DNA from: Symsagittifera roscoffensis
Lineage: Eukaryota; Xenacoelomorpha; Acoela; Convolutidae
Direction of reading: 5' to 3'
Length of the DNA stretch: 64,000 bases
Assembly: GCF_963678635.1 (NCBI RefSeq)
Contig: NC_087070.1
Span: 17,643,318 to 17,707,317 of the forward strand
Under the pieces are notes generated by a model that ran no database searches, was not told the origin of the DNA, and saw nothing but the letters and a program-made list of their open reading frames with translations. Both the position numbers and the translations under genes were made by a program. Below, one piece after another: positions 31,998 through 43,153 of this stretch; position 1 is the first letter of the stretch; every line of letters starts with the position of its first letter.

Positions 31998-32519
31998 GTA
32001 GAAAAAGTAGCGCTTCTTTTCAAAACCCTTGACCAAGATTAACATAAGTGTTTTCTAGTAAAAAGTCACCAGTGCGAGGGAAACAATAAACGCATAAAAA
32101 GCATAAAAATTGTAGCGAGACGTGTTAAATGTTCGTGTGTGCAATAGCAAGCCTAATCAGTTTCAAGTTTTTTTATGAAAAAAACTTTCCCGCTAAGTTT
32201 TATTTTTATTGAAAAGTTTTATAGACAAAATATTAAAGTTTTATACAAATCTGAATCAAATAAAACCGAATCAAGCAATTTTTTTTCAATTTCACACTAT
32301 TTTATACGTAAAAAAGAATCTAGATTTAATTTGCATTTAACTCAAACGTTTTTTGCAAACAAAAACTCTACAAAATTTATTAGTAACTGAGATTGAAAAG
32401 CGACAACAAATTTGAAAACTTATTGTAAAATAGAGAGCATGAAAAGGATCTCAACCCTGAGCTGCCTCAACTCAATTTTCTTACAAACTGAACTGAATCT
32501 CATGACGTTGAATCTGATC
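31998..32519. other. No gene seen between the LTR element and the hAT element
   Basis: AT-rich host spacer. The frame 32175-32390 (+) is Lys/Phe/Asn-rich as expected from base composition. Confidence 0.4.
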
Positions 32520-32993
32520 CAGGGTTGGCAAGAAAGTGTTTTTTTTAGAAAAAAAACGTTTAAAACGTTTAAAACAAAAAAAACGTTTAAAACACTGTTT
32601 TTTTCAAAACGTGTTTTTTTTCTATATTCTCGTGAGAAAAAAAAATGCACAAAAATAATTCAATTATCTTTGAGTAATCTCATGCAGAAAGCAAGTTTCC
32701 CAACTTTCTCTGGTCCCAATTTGTTCCTCAGATCAGAATGAATGAAGCCCATCGTACTAAATGCGCGTTCGAGGCCCGCGGAGCTGGGAATAAGGGCAAT
32801 CAATTTCAGTGCCAAGTCCAACAATTCTTTCGCAAAATTCCCAATTAAGGCCTGCAGGCATGTGTGAAGTTAATCCATTTCAAACCTAAACTTGAAAAAA
32901 AACACAAAAAAAAACACGTGAAAAAAAACGCCTGTTTAAAACAATGTTTAAAACATGTTTTAAACACCAGTTGTTTTTTTTCTGCCAACCCTG
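32520..32993 (-). mobile_element. hAT-type deletion derivative, 474 bp, copy 1
   Basis: Terminal inverted repeats CAGGGTTGGCA (32520-32530) and TGCCAACCCTG (32983-32993) are flanked by a perfect 8-bp target duplication ATCTGATC (32512-32519 and 32994-33001). Both are hAT superfamily signatures. Inside each end are A/T-rich subterminal repeats of GTTTAAAAC. The interior retains the last part of a hAT transposase on the minus strand. It is too short to be autonomous. Confidence 0.88.
32660..32869 (-). pseudogene. hAT transposase C-terminal fragment, copy 1
   Basis: 69 codons, open from 32869 to TGA 32660-32662, without its own good start. It contains SSAGLERAFSTMGFIHSDLR, then NKLGPEKVGKLAFCMRLLK. 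This matches the pattern of the hAT C-terminal dimerisation domain (a Ser-x-E-R-x-F-S block followed by R-N-x-L). The catalytic core is absent. The other frames here are shadows. Confidence 0.8.
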
Positions 32994-33001
32994 ATCTGAT
33001 C

Positions 33002-33351
33002 AAGTCAGACTGGAAAACGAATTCAAGCAGCACAGGCATTTCAAATGCATTCCTTTTTCTTTGTAAAATAAGAGTTTCAATAATGTCAACAAATAATTTG
33101 TTTCATATTTCAACTGTTTGTTTTTGCTTCATTTTTTCTTTACCTTGTCAGAAAAATAAAATTTACTCTTCAATTTTAACTCCGAAGATTAGTTTTATGT
33201 AATTCAAAATTTGATAATCAATGTTGATATTTGAAAAATGAAATAATACCTCTATTTTGGCCGTTGAGTACAAAAGAACTCATGAAAACACGTAGCTTTG
33301 ATATACGCAAAAATTCTTCGAGTCCTTTACAATCCTCAAAAAAACTGCTCG
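33002..33351. other. No gene seen; right end of copy 1
   Basis: AT-rich spacer up to the duplication junction at 33351/33352. The end (ACTGCTCGTA) matches the start of the dispersed repeat family seen at 61013 (ACTGCTCGCATCAGGGC) and, inverted, at 61890. Confidence 0.4.
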
Positions 33352-36190
33352 TATTCATTGACAATTGTTTCGATGAAAAATATAGACGAATAAATCATCT
33401 GATTTCAACGAAGTTAGCAGACTGTTGCAAATGAATTGTTGGTAAGAATAGGCTTTTTTCAACGCCTACAGTTTTTTTGAAATTTTCAGGGGTGTTTTTT
33501 TGGGGAGGGGGATTTATTTTAAGAATTAAACAGCTACCACAGTCAAACTTGGTGTTTTCAGATTCATAATCCAATGCGTTTAAATAATGATCATTGTAGA
33601 ATATAAATACTCCCTAATCGATCATCCCATTAGGTTTTTTCATAATCTAGACAATGCTAGTTAGCGCAAAACATAGGTGGAGAACTTACTTATACGTTTA
33701 ATTAAACAACGATATCAACTTGTTGTTCTGACTTTAAAAGAAAATGACGGATTATTTGTGCTATTTTTTCAGACACGTTTCAACTTTTTAGTTACTCACG
33801 TTTGATTGATTTTACACCAATGAATTTTTTTTATGTGGCTTTGAAAGTTGTCAATTTGGGATGGTTAACGCGCGATATACTTTGTGGTATTAAGGCGCAA
33901 GCGGCGATTTAATCCGACTCAGAAGTTGTTCCAAGTTCAATTGAACCAATTGTGTTGGTCTTGTTAAGATGTTACTGGACGTAATGTGCGCCACTTTGCA
34001 TTTGTCATAGCGTCTGTGGTAGAAATGTTCAAGAAAACTGAAAAGAAAAATTAGGAAGTTTCATGTTTTTTTTTGAAAATTCCTTCGAATGTTCAAAAGC
34101 TATGCCTTAGACGTTAAAGGGAAGTCGGGGCATTCAGGGCGTCGTCTTGGTACAAAAATCTTGTTTAAAAAATTTATAGACTTTCTCTTTCATGAAGCAG
34201 CAACCATGAGCATATCTAGAAACTATGGCTCAATCGTTAAATAATAATTTTTGCTCCAATTTTCGTGGAAAGTAGCAGAAAATGTATGCTTGGGGAAGGT
34301 GTTTTTATTAGAGAAAGGGGCTGGGAAAAGGCCAATTTGGCTGTCTTCTGGGTTAATTTATGCGCGTTAACAAAAGATTTTACATGATATGATGCTGGCA
34401 ACGTAAAGTGAGTCTTTATGCGTGGCTAATCGTTGAGCCGTAAAAGTTGTTTCAAAATGTAAATAAGCAAGCTTTGTTATCATATTATTTCCTTAATCCC
34501 CCTAAAATTAACTTTTTTAAATTTGATATTGGCTTTCCAAATTTACGCTATTGCGCTTGCGATTAGCAAGCGTTATCAAATCGGAATATAGGCTTTTTCG
34601 GGTCAACAACTTGTTCAACAGAATCAATTCGTATCTTGGTCCATATTGCAGACAATGTTTTTATTCTTGCGATAAGCACGCGCAAGACATTTCTATTCTT
34701 GCGATAAGCACGCGTTTTGCGATCAGGTACTAGGTTTTTTTCCCGTAAACAACTTTGTTCGCAGGACTCTTCTAGACTTTTCTTCTTTAGTGGTACCTCG
34801 TTTAATGATGAATTCGAATTACTTTGCGTTCCCGGTCCACAGATCCTGAAGGTAACGAATACATCTAGGACGGCAAGGTCCTGAGTTTGTATCTGAGGCG
34901 GACCTGTTTTTTTTTCGAACGGGGAAATATTTCTATTTAATATTCTAATGGAAATATTCTATTCTAATCAAAAAAATTTCGGCTTATTATTTGTCTGCTT
35001 ATGTTTTGTCGGCTTAGTTGTCACATTTTCAATTTTTTAGCTGTATGTAGGTTTACTTTTACTTGCTTCTTGTGTCTTCATTTCTTCTCAATTTGTATTT
35101 CTACTAGCCTTGACAACGTATAAATACATTTTTTTAAACTTTTTTTTTGCTTAAAAAATGTTTCGGCTTGAATGATTTTGGCTTTATCAGGTTACTAACC
35201 CCAATTTGGGTCGTTTGAGGGAAGCATAATTTGCATGCCTTCCTCCAGATTGCACAAAACGGTAGAAATTTCAGAATAGAATTTATAGTTGAAAGTTTTT
35301 CATGACAACAATTATTTTCGCTCATTGATTGTTTTTGAATTTTCATTAAACGCTATCGAATTTGTTTCCGGACATGTTTCCCGCAAATAAAACATCATTC
35401 AAGGCAAAATTTGGAAGTTATTTAGTTGTGATTTCTTCAAATTTTTTTCCGTCTCTTTGGACTTAGTGGCTCTTCTTTCATTTCCTGTCTGCTAGCTTGC
35501 AATGCTATTTTTGTGGTATCGCTTCTTCTCTGTGTCTTCAATATGAACCTTAATATCTTTTAGGCTCCCTTCCAATTGCTCTAGGGGGTAACACCGTCGC
35601 CTCTGCATCCTAAGTTCTGGGGTTCACGTCTCGGTCGGACCTTGTTTTTTCATTTTGGATGCAATTGAAAAAAAAATTCGATTAAAATTGAATTGTCCGA
35701 CTCATTTGTCTGCTCAAATTTTGTAGGCTAAGTTGCCACAATACGGATTTTGGTTGAAGTGCAATTTTGTTGTTCATTCTAGGGGAGAACTTTTAGTTTT
35801 AATTCTTCTTATGCTGTAAGCAACTTTCATTGTAGTTGCAAAGGCAAGTGATATTCATTGTATTTTCAGGTGGGACTTAAAGCTTAAAGTTTTTGTTTTA
35901 TAATCATATGCATTCCGTATTAAATTGTGTCTGCTCAAAGATTGTAGATTTTGTTGACTCTTTGTTTGTTTTGTTCTGTTGCTAATTTATCATTCGAACT
36001 TCTGGGAGTTTGGCCTGGAATGAATTTCTATCGAGACATTGAGAAATATTTAAAATTTTGGTAGACTAATTTTTTCATGGCTTTTAAAAATTTTTCGACG
36101 TGTTATGTTATTAATGTTTTTTTTTCGTTGCATCGCTTGTTAACGCTTTGCCCTGATATACTAGCTGTGTTGGTTTTATTCAGACCGATT

Positions 36191-36392
36191 CATTACGAGG
36201 CCAAACTGTGCACTGGGTAGGAGCACAATTTTGTGTCTGTATGTTCCTGGATTCCAGAGCCAAGTCTTTAAACATATTAAAATTTTATCGGAACGATCAA
36301 AGAAAATTAAAGAACAAAAGAAGAATTAAGGGAGCGTCCTTGTTGCGGAATCCGCTTACAATGCACAAAATGCACAGTTTGGCCTCGTAATG
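36191..36392. mobile_element. MITE-like hairpin element, copy 2
   Basis: Same element as at 10510-10711, with both 22-bp inverted ends intact. Confidence 0.6.
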
Positions 36393-37137
36393 TTTCGAAT
36401 TGTTTTTAAAAGTTTTGACGTAAAATTTTGAAAATCACCCATATGACGAATTTGGGATAATTAACGCGCAATATGTTGAAATGAGGCAAACAATTTAGTC
36501 TGGTTAATAAGCTACTAGAATCGAAATATATCATCTTCTACTTGATATAGCTTTTGGGGGGATAAATGGAAAAAGTTGCGAATAATTTTATTTTATTTTA
36601 CTGAGCATTTCATCTGTTTGCCTAACGAAAGTCTTCTCATCAGCCTGTCAGAACATTACGGTATCGGGCTCTTACGAGCAATTTTGTAGTTTTTGTGTTC
36701 GAACGACGATAAGGTGTTTTTTATGGGGTTACAATATTGTAATTCAAACCCGTTTTTTTGCTGGCGTGAAGTTGAGCTCGATGAAATAGTTATTTAGGTA
36801 AAATGGTTAGTTAATTGTTGTGAAATTTGTTTTTATCTTTAACTGTTTGTTATCCTATCAGCAAAGTCTGAAGTAAATTATTAGATAAGAAATTTTGAGA
36901 GAAAAGCGTGAAAAATGTTTAATTTCATCTGTTCAAAATTGAAGTTGCAACTATTTTGTCCGATGACTGTTTGTGTTTCTCCTCAGAAGGTTCCTAAAAA
37001 AATGGCTTTTGTTGCGCTTTGTTGTTCACGCTGCTATTCTTTGCAAACAATCTTGTTTGAAATCATAATTTTTTGGTGAAAATTTGAAAAATATTGGGAG
37101 CCACTCACGAGAGAAAAGGCTAACATATGGGCTGTTA

Positions 37138-37357
37138 CTCTTTTTCAGGGAGAACCGCCCTTTTTATCCTGACCTTTATGCAATTTTGGATATTTTTTGG
37201 GATGGAAATGTTGCGCTTGATGCAACCCTTGATGCGCTTGATGCAACCTCTTTTTCAGGGAGAACCGCCCTTTTTATCCTGACCTTTATGCAATTTTGGA
37301 TATTTTTTGGGATGGAAATGTTGCGCTTGATGCAACCCTGCGGCAAATATTTAGCGA
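37138..37357 (+). repeat. 110-bp exon-like tandem duplication, copy 2
   Basis: Same as 11457-11676; no difference was noticed. Confidence 0.5.
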
Positions 37358-37781
37358 TGCTACTCCATCTTAGCGGTCGAATTTAAAATGGTCGATATAT
37401 AGATTCAATTAGTTTCTGGACCATTCTTAATGGGGAAAGGGAGCAAGTAAAAGAAAATAAGTAATCAGAGCGCATTCCAACATATTTTCTAAACATTTCT
37501 CAGATCCCGAGAAAATTTGAGGAAAATTAACATGCGGATGATCAGTTTTGGCAAAGTAAAATTTCTCTAGAGGTTCAAAATGGAACTCCAGTAGCAGTTT
37601 TGGTCCAGCTATAAAAAAGTGATAATAGTTTTTTAAACGTATTTGAAAATCTTACATCTGCCCTTGTATTGCATACATGCCTATCTATTGTCCGATTAGA
37701 CTAGTCTTATTCAAGAAATCAGTTATGCTCTATCAGATATTTCTTTTCTCAAAGTAATTGGAACTAGCTCCTCTTTTTCAG

Positions 37782-38850
37782 GCCACTCTACGTGCCCCAA
37801 ATTCCATCACGCTTTAATCTGACTCAGAGGGGGGACAAATCACGACCAGAAGACAATAATGGGGGAGGGGGGATGAACTCCCTTCCAACTTCACTCTTAT
37901 CTCGTTCACACCATTCCCTTTCGGCTCACCATTCTCGCAACTCAATAGCCGAGAGGAACCGGCTCACTGCCAATAACCCAAACACGAGCGACGACTCTGA
38001 GTTGGGGACCAATCAGAATCAAGCTGCGAACAATCGGTTCAGTCGACATGCTTTTGACAAGAATTCTTCCGACCAGCCAGCGAAAGACTCTTTACGCCAT
38101 AGAAGCATCCCAGAAATAGACTCCAATAGTAATTTACTGAAGGTTCCGAATTACATGTTGCCGAAACCTCGAAATTCGGATCTGAATGCCCCGAAAACAA
38201 TCCCGATTATATCAGCCGACAGTAATCTAATCAAACATACTGCAGCGTCTAAGAGCAAGTCGTCTCTGGTAGACATCGACCAATCAGGATCAGGCTTGGG
38301 CGAAGCTTGGGGTAAAATGAAAATGACCCCGGGCCAATCATTACAACCTAACGTCCCCCCTCCGCCGCCGCACGCCATTGCGCGGGAAAAACCGACAACA
38401 ATCCCGCCCAAATTAACCCCTCACAGTGAAACTACAAGTAAGTACAACGCTCCTGGTAGATTAAATACAATCGCAGTTACAGATTTCACATCTCTGCGAA
38501 GACGACATCAACAACTCATGAGTCCTAAGAAGCAAACGTTGGTTTTTGGACTTCCGGGGTCCAAGTTACGGGATCCTACTAAGAGCTACAGCGTCATTGA
38601 AGGAAGTTTAGTGAGAAGTAACCAATCTTTGTTTATTGGGAATGAGTACTCTGCAACTATAAGTAGAAATCACGCCCCTTATCACCATAGCACCCAGAAT
38701 AATGACTTCAGTTTACTCCAAAGGTTGGCAGAGGCGCCGAGAATCTCCACCAAGAAGACTCTGCCTGTTAAAATTATGTATCCCAAGTACAGGGTACCAA
38801 ATAAAAACGTATTTGCTATTGACGAAAAGCCGGTTTATTTTCTGGCTCCT
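37782..38850 (+). CDS. Gene B, large exon, copy 2
   Basis: Protein sequence identical to the copy at 12101-13169, with the same acceptor (CTTTTTCAG ending 37781), the same proposed donor GTAAAA at 38851 and the same read-through stop TGA ending 38877. If real, the gene has two sets of 3' exons 25.7 kb apart. A transcript could use either set, or the second could be untranscribed. Confidence 0.6.
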
Positions 38851-39191
38851 GTAAAATCTACGATGCCGTTTGATTGACAAAACTTAACTGTGTAAATAGT
38901 CCAAACAGACTTCTTTCGTTATCTTGCCTGATTTTGTAAAGCTTTATATACGGTTTGTTTCCGCGTGTCTTTTACGATAGAATTTAAGGTTTTTAGTTGA
39001 AAACTGATTTCATAAAAAGCTTTATATTTTGAAGAGGGACAACTTATGTTATGCTCAATTCTAACTAATTCTGTTAACATGTGCGTGGGCTTGGATCCTA
39101 ACAAAGAATTCGGTCGTAGATTTATTTAATACTTTCTTCTTTTTCCAAAAAGTCTCTTCGTTTAGGGTCAAAGAAACTACCTGCTTCTCAG

Positions 39192-39521
39192 CTTTACCCT
39201 TCTGTCATTCCGCTCTGTTGGACTAACCCGGAAAATCATAACACAACTAACTATCATAATACAGTTGCTACTTCAGTCTCTATTTTGACCCATGTGATTG
39301 GTCCAGAATTAGCCAATCAGCAGACAGAACGGCGACGCATAGTGCTTAACTACGGTAATGCCCTTCATTGCTCCACGAAAATGCCCTCAATACGGACTAC
39401 AATTTTGCAGAGGGAAAAATACCGGGCCGAAGTAGAAGGCAACAGGTCGAAAACACGGAAAAAGGGCTGGAAAAAGTCAGAAAACCCGTTCGAAGTTCAA
39501 TGTTACAACCAGAATCTGTAA
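39192..39521 (+). CDS. Gene B, probable terminal exon, copy 2
   Basis: Identical in protein to 13511-13840, with the same acceptor and the AATAAA at 39629-39634. Confidence 0.5.
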   Translation, partial: LYPSVIPLCWTNPENHNTTNYHNTVATSVSILTHVIGPELANQQTERRRIVLNYGNALHCSTKMPSIRTTILQREKYRAEVEGNRSKTRKKGWKKSENPFEVQCYNQNL

Positions 39522-39628
39522 CGAGAATGTCCAAACTAATTAAATTGTTTTACTGTTTGTATCCAAATTAGCTATTTGCCTGCCAGTAGCTTTATTTATT
39601 TTGCTGCCATAAGTTTATCAGCTTTACA

Positions 39629-39634
39629 AATAAA
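39629..39634 (+). promoter_or_regulatory. Poly(A) signal of gene B, copy 2
   Basis: AATAAA 108 bases after the proposed stop, as in copy 1. Confidence 0.45.
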
Positions 39635-40193
39635 AAGCTAAAAATCAATTTTTGATATGGAGTTTTTTTAAAAGTTTACTTTTTGATAACACTGATGAAG
39701 GTTTTTATGTATTGCAAGGACTCTTTTACCGTTTTTCGTCACCCAGAACAAAAAAATGCATTGATGCAGAAGCTAATTTATGAAAAGCTTACTTACTTTT
39801 CAGATAAATCTCAAAAAAAATATTGGTTTTAATTAAGGAACATTGCTTTTTACCTTCGCCTCCGCTTATCAACAAAACTGGCTCCCGTTTGTGATCTATT
39901 GAGTTAGCAAAAACTTATATTTGAAGACCAAATGTCTTAGGCGTTGAAGAAAAATTGTTCCTTCCAAATTTAGTTTCAATCGTGAAATACGACGATTATT
40001 TTCAGAAAGGGAAAATAACATGTGGGGAAGTGATCAACGATACAAAACCAGAAAAAAATTTTTTTCCGGGAAATCAAGTTGGTCAATGAACTCTGAATAA
40101 AAATTGAATTCTATTAAATATTTTTCATGATATTACATCAATTTGTAAACCAGACTTGAGCCAACAATCTCAAAGGCAGACAGACTGAACTTT

Positions 40194-40598
40194 TGAGTTA
40201 AGTCCTAGAGGTTAACTCATAGAGTAATTTCGGATAGGGTACACGTCTGCTCGTCACGCTATCTTATTTTCGGCCGGATAGATTCGTGCAACTTAGTCTA
40301 ATACCGATCCTAATCTTACTCTTATATCTACTAGTCTCAGGGTGTTTAACTAGTCTCTGCTAGGCTCAATAGATCTAGAGTATACTGGCTTTTTTCGACT
40401 GCTGAAGTTCTCTTGAAGAGGTAACTAATTTCTAAGTTAAATTCAAATCTCTCTGGTGCTGAAATTACAAGTAAATTCAGCACTTACAATTAAGTGGGTT
40501 GTTAGTTAGATGGAATATGATTGGTTAATATTAAATATTTTATAGTGATAAAATATCTAATTTATCCAATAATAAAATGTAGTTTAGATCAGGTTCCA
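40194..40598 (-). repeat. 3' LTR, copy 2
   Basis: 405 bp, carrying the same private differences from the 5' LTR as 14512-14916. Confidence 0.95.
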
Positions 40599-41702
40599 CC
40601 CATCCGGGGTTTACAGAGTTTTTAGATTTATCTTTCTTTCTGTAATTGAAGGATGGATGATGAAAGTTGGTATTTGGCGAACATCTTTTTCTTATCCGGT
40701 TGCTCTTGAAGAAGAACGTTCCAGGACGCTGGAATCAGGGATAGGAAGTTGTTATTATGTCATTCGACAACGACTGTGATCCCCAATGAAATCAATCTGA
40801 TTTCAAAATGGTTTGCTATGTCAGATTTTTCTGTATTAGTAGAGAACTGTTTTGAGTGCAGCCTCGTCTGGGAATGGCGTGAGGATCGTGTTTGGAAGGG
40901 ATGCCTTGGAACTCGGATCTGCACGTATACTTGAACATCGAGGTGGTCATTGGTCTAGTTCGATGAAGTCCTTTTCTCCGAAGTCAAGTCGTACAATAAT
41001 CCTTTGAGTCGTGATTGTGGACGGCATGTCGGTTGTGTTAAGCCATTCTTTTGTTCGAGTGTGATGAGATCGTCTAGTCTTTGGATGTTTGTCTTTGTTG
41101 TTGTGTATGATCTATATACTGCATATTATGATTTAAATTTTATAAATTTCTGTTAATCTGGTTTTTAGTCATGATCTTAGTTAGTTGTTTTCACAAAAGC
41201 GTTTTAATTTAGTTCAGTTATTTTGAAGAGTTACTCACCCTTGAGTACCTCTTATTAAAAATTGAAGTGTGGTCACAAAGCGTGGGTGTAGCGCGGTGGG
41301 TTAGGCCGGCTATAAGCATGCTCAAGACGTCCTTCTCTGTTGGGTTAGGCCAGGAGTGGGAGTATGATTGCATGCTGTTTCTTTGAGAGGTCCTGTTATG
41401 TGATAACGTTTTATGAAGTTTAAAATTATAAATTTTTATCGTATCTAATTTTACTTCTTCTTGGGGAAATAATTTATAAATAAAAATATTATATTGGGTA
41501 TGAATTTAACTACATTATTTAGTGCGAAAGATTTAGGAGTTTTATTTATAAATTAACAAATTTGTATTTTTATTTGTCTTTTTTCTGTTTTGTAGATGAT
41601 TGTGGTGTGAAGACTAAAAGAATAAATTAAACATTGATAGAAAATGGTTAGTACAATTTTGAATTTATTAGTTAAAATTATTTTAATTCATATTTACCTT
41701 TT

Positions 41703-42963
41703 TCATCTGGGAAAAAGCCATGTGGGAAGATGTCGTGAATCAAGTCTGATGTTGTTAGTAACTTGGCTAGTATGCGTATGACGTTTTTTAGTTTGTAGCA
41801 GTGGCCAAAGCATTTGAAGTGCTTTGATCATATTTAGTTCTTCTGTGCCTACTGCGAATTCATGAGGTGTGTTTTGCATTAGGTTGTAAATTTTATGGTT
41901 ATTTTTAGTATTATGAATAAACTCTAGTATGGGTATTTCAATGGGTTGTATGAATTCGTGCGGGATAATGAAGGGTCTTGATTCTTCATCATTGAAGGTC
42001 TTCGTAATGGGACAGAATATATACATTTGGGTGACTGGGTCGTAGTTGCGGAGGATGCCGTGGAGGTTAGTATTTTTAATGGAATATGTAAAATTACGAA
42101 AGAATGGTGACGTGTATTTTAAGTTAATAAACTGAAAACGATGGTGGGGTTGTCTTGATGGTGTGTGTAAATCAAAATGGTTTTTGTATAAAACGATAAT
42201 ATGTGTAAGTGTGCGTTTGCTTAGTGCGTAACATTATATCGTGGGAACAGTGCAAATCGCGTTCCTGTGGTGAAAGAAAGTGAAAGGTTAGTGAAACTAA
42301 CTGAAACTTATCATAGAAGCTTTCATATGCTTGTATGTCAACTAGTGCTTCTGAAATTATATGATCGTGCTTTTTATCAAAAATATTAAGTGTAAATAAG
42401 TATGATGTTTTAATGAAAAATTTTTCGGTTAGTTGCGGGTTTGCAAAGCGATCTTCGTCTAAAAATTGATCTTGATTAGTACGGATGATATTATGATCGT
42501 AGTATTCTATTGAGAAATCGTTAGCTCGGGGTGCGGTGAATGTTTTTAATAATTTTTTATATCCAACATAAGTAAATTGTTGAGGTGTTAATGATGTGAT
42601 GAGTCTATAAAGTATATTTTTGTTCTTCTCTATATTTTCAATAGTATTAGTTAGTTGTAGATAAAGGGGGTTAGTATAATTGTAGTAAGCTGTCCAATGA
42701 AGTATTGGCATTAAAACGTGCTCATCAACAAAATTTCGTGTTTCATTAGGAATGGTAGAAGTATTTAAGGTATATTGTGGAAATGAGGGTAGGGTTATTT
42801 CAAGAAAATTTTTTGTGTTTGTGTGTTCTGGGTGGTTGATATATTCTCTGGCTGTTCCGGGTTTGGTGGGAAATGGGTGATTTGGGAATTTTCGTTTAAA
42901 AGTGCGGTAAGCTCGGTTAGTGCTGGTAGGTGTTTTGGTGGATGTGGATGATTGAGCTAAAGA
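41703..42963 (-). pseudogene. Accessory ORF 3' of env, copy 2
   Basis: As 16021-17281, with one substitution (Gln to Glu at codon 25 of the 179-codon frame) and the same break near 42172. Confidence 0.5.
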
Positions 42964-43153
42964 CTAAGTGTAAGCTGAAGAGTTGGTGGATTTGATGATG
43001 TTACTGTTGATGATAGTTGATGTATCGTAAGAGTGTGGAGGTATGTTAATTGTTGTTGTAGTGTAATAAAATTGTCAAGTTCTTCGGAAATTTGGATGTT
43101 ATCTGGGGAGTTATTATGTGATCTGTCGGAATTAAATAAAGAATAGGTTGGGG

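Larger units (their letters stand above)
7670..33351 (+). repeat. Tandem segmental duplication, copy 1 (25.68 kb)
   Basis: The sequence from 7670 reappears from 33352 in the same orientation, and the match runs continuously to 59036. The offset is 25,682, drifting by one or two bases at homopolymer runs. At the left end the flank is CTTCTCT before TATTCATTGAC. At the junction the same TATTCATTGAC follows CTGCTCG. At the far right CTGCTCGTA continues into AGTTACG. The shared TA at both ends is a 2-bp microhomology. The unit contains gene B 3' exons, the 17.5 kb LTR element and a 474-bp hAT element. Confidence 0.97.

Noticed and set aside
32412-32741. Lys/Thr/Phe-rich ORFs at the left end of the hAT element, and their copy 2 versions
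   Set aside because: They arise from GTTTAAAAC subterminal repeats and A/T runs, and they change frame between copies because of run-length differences.
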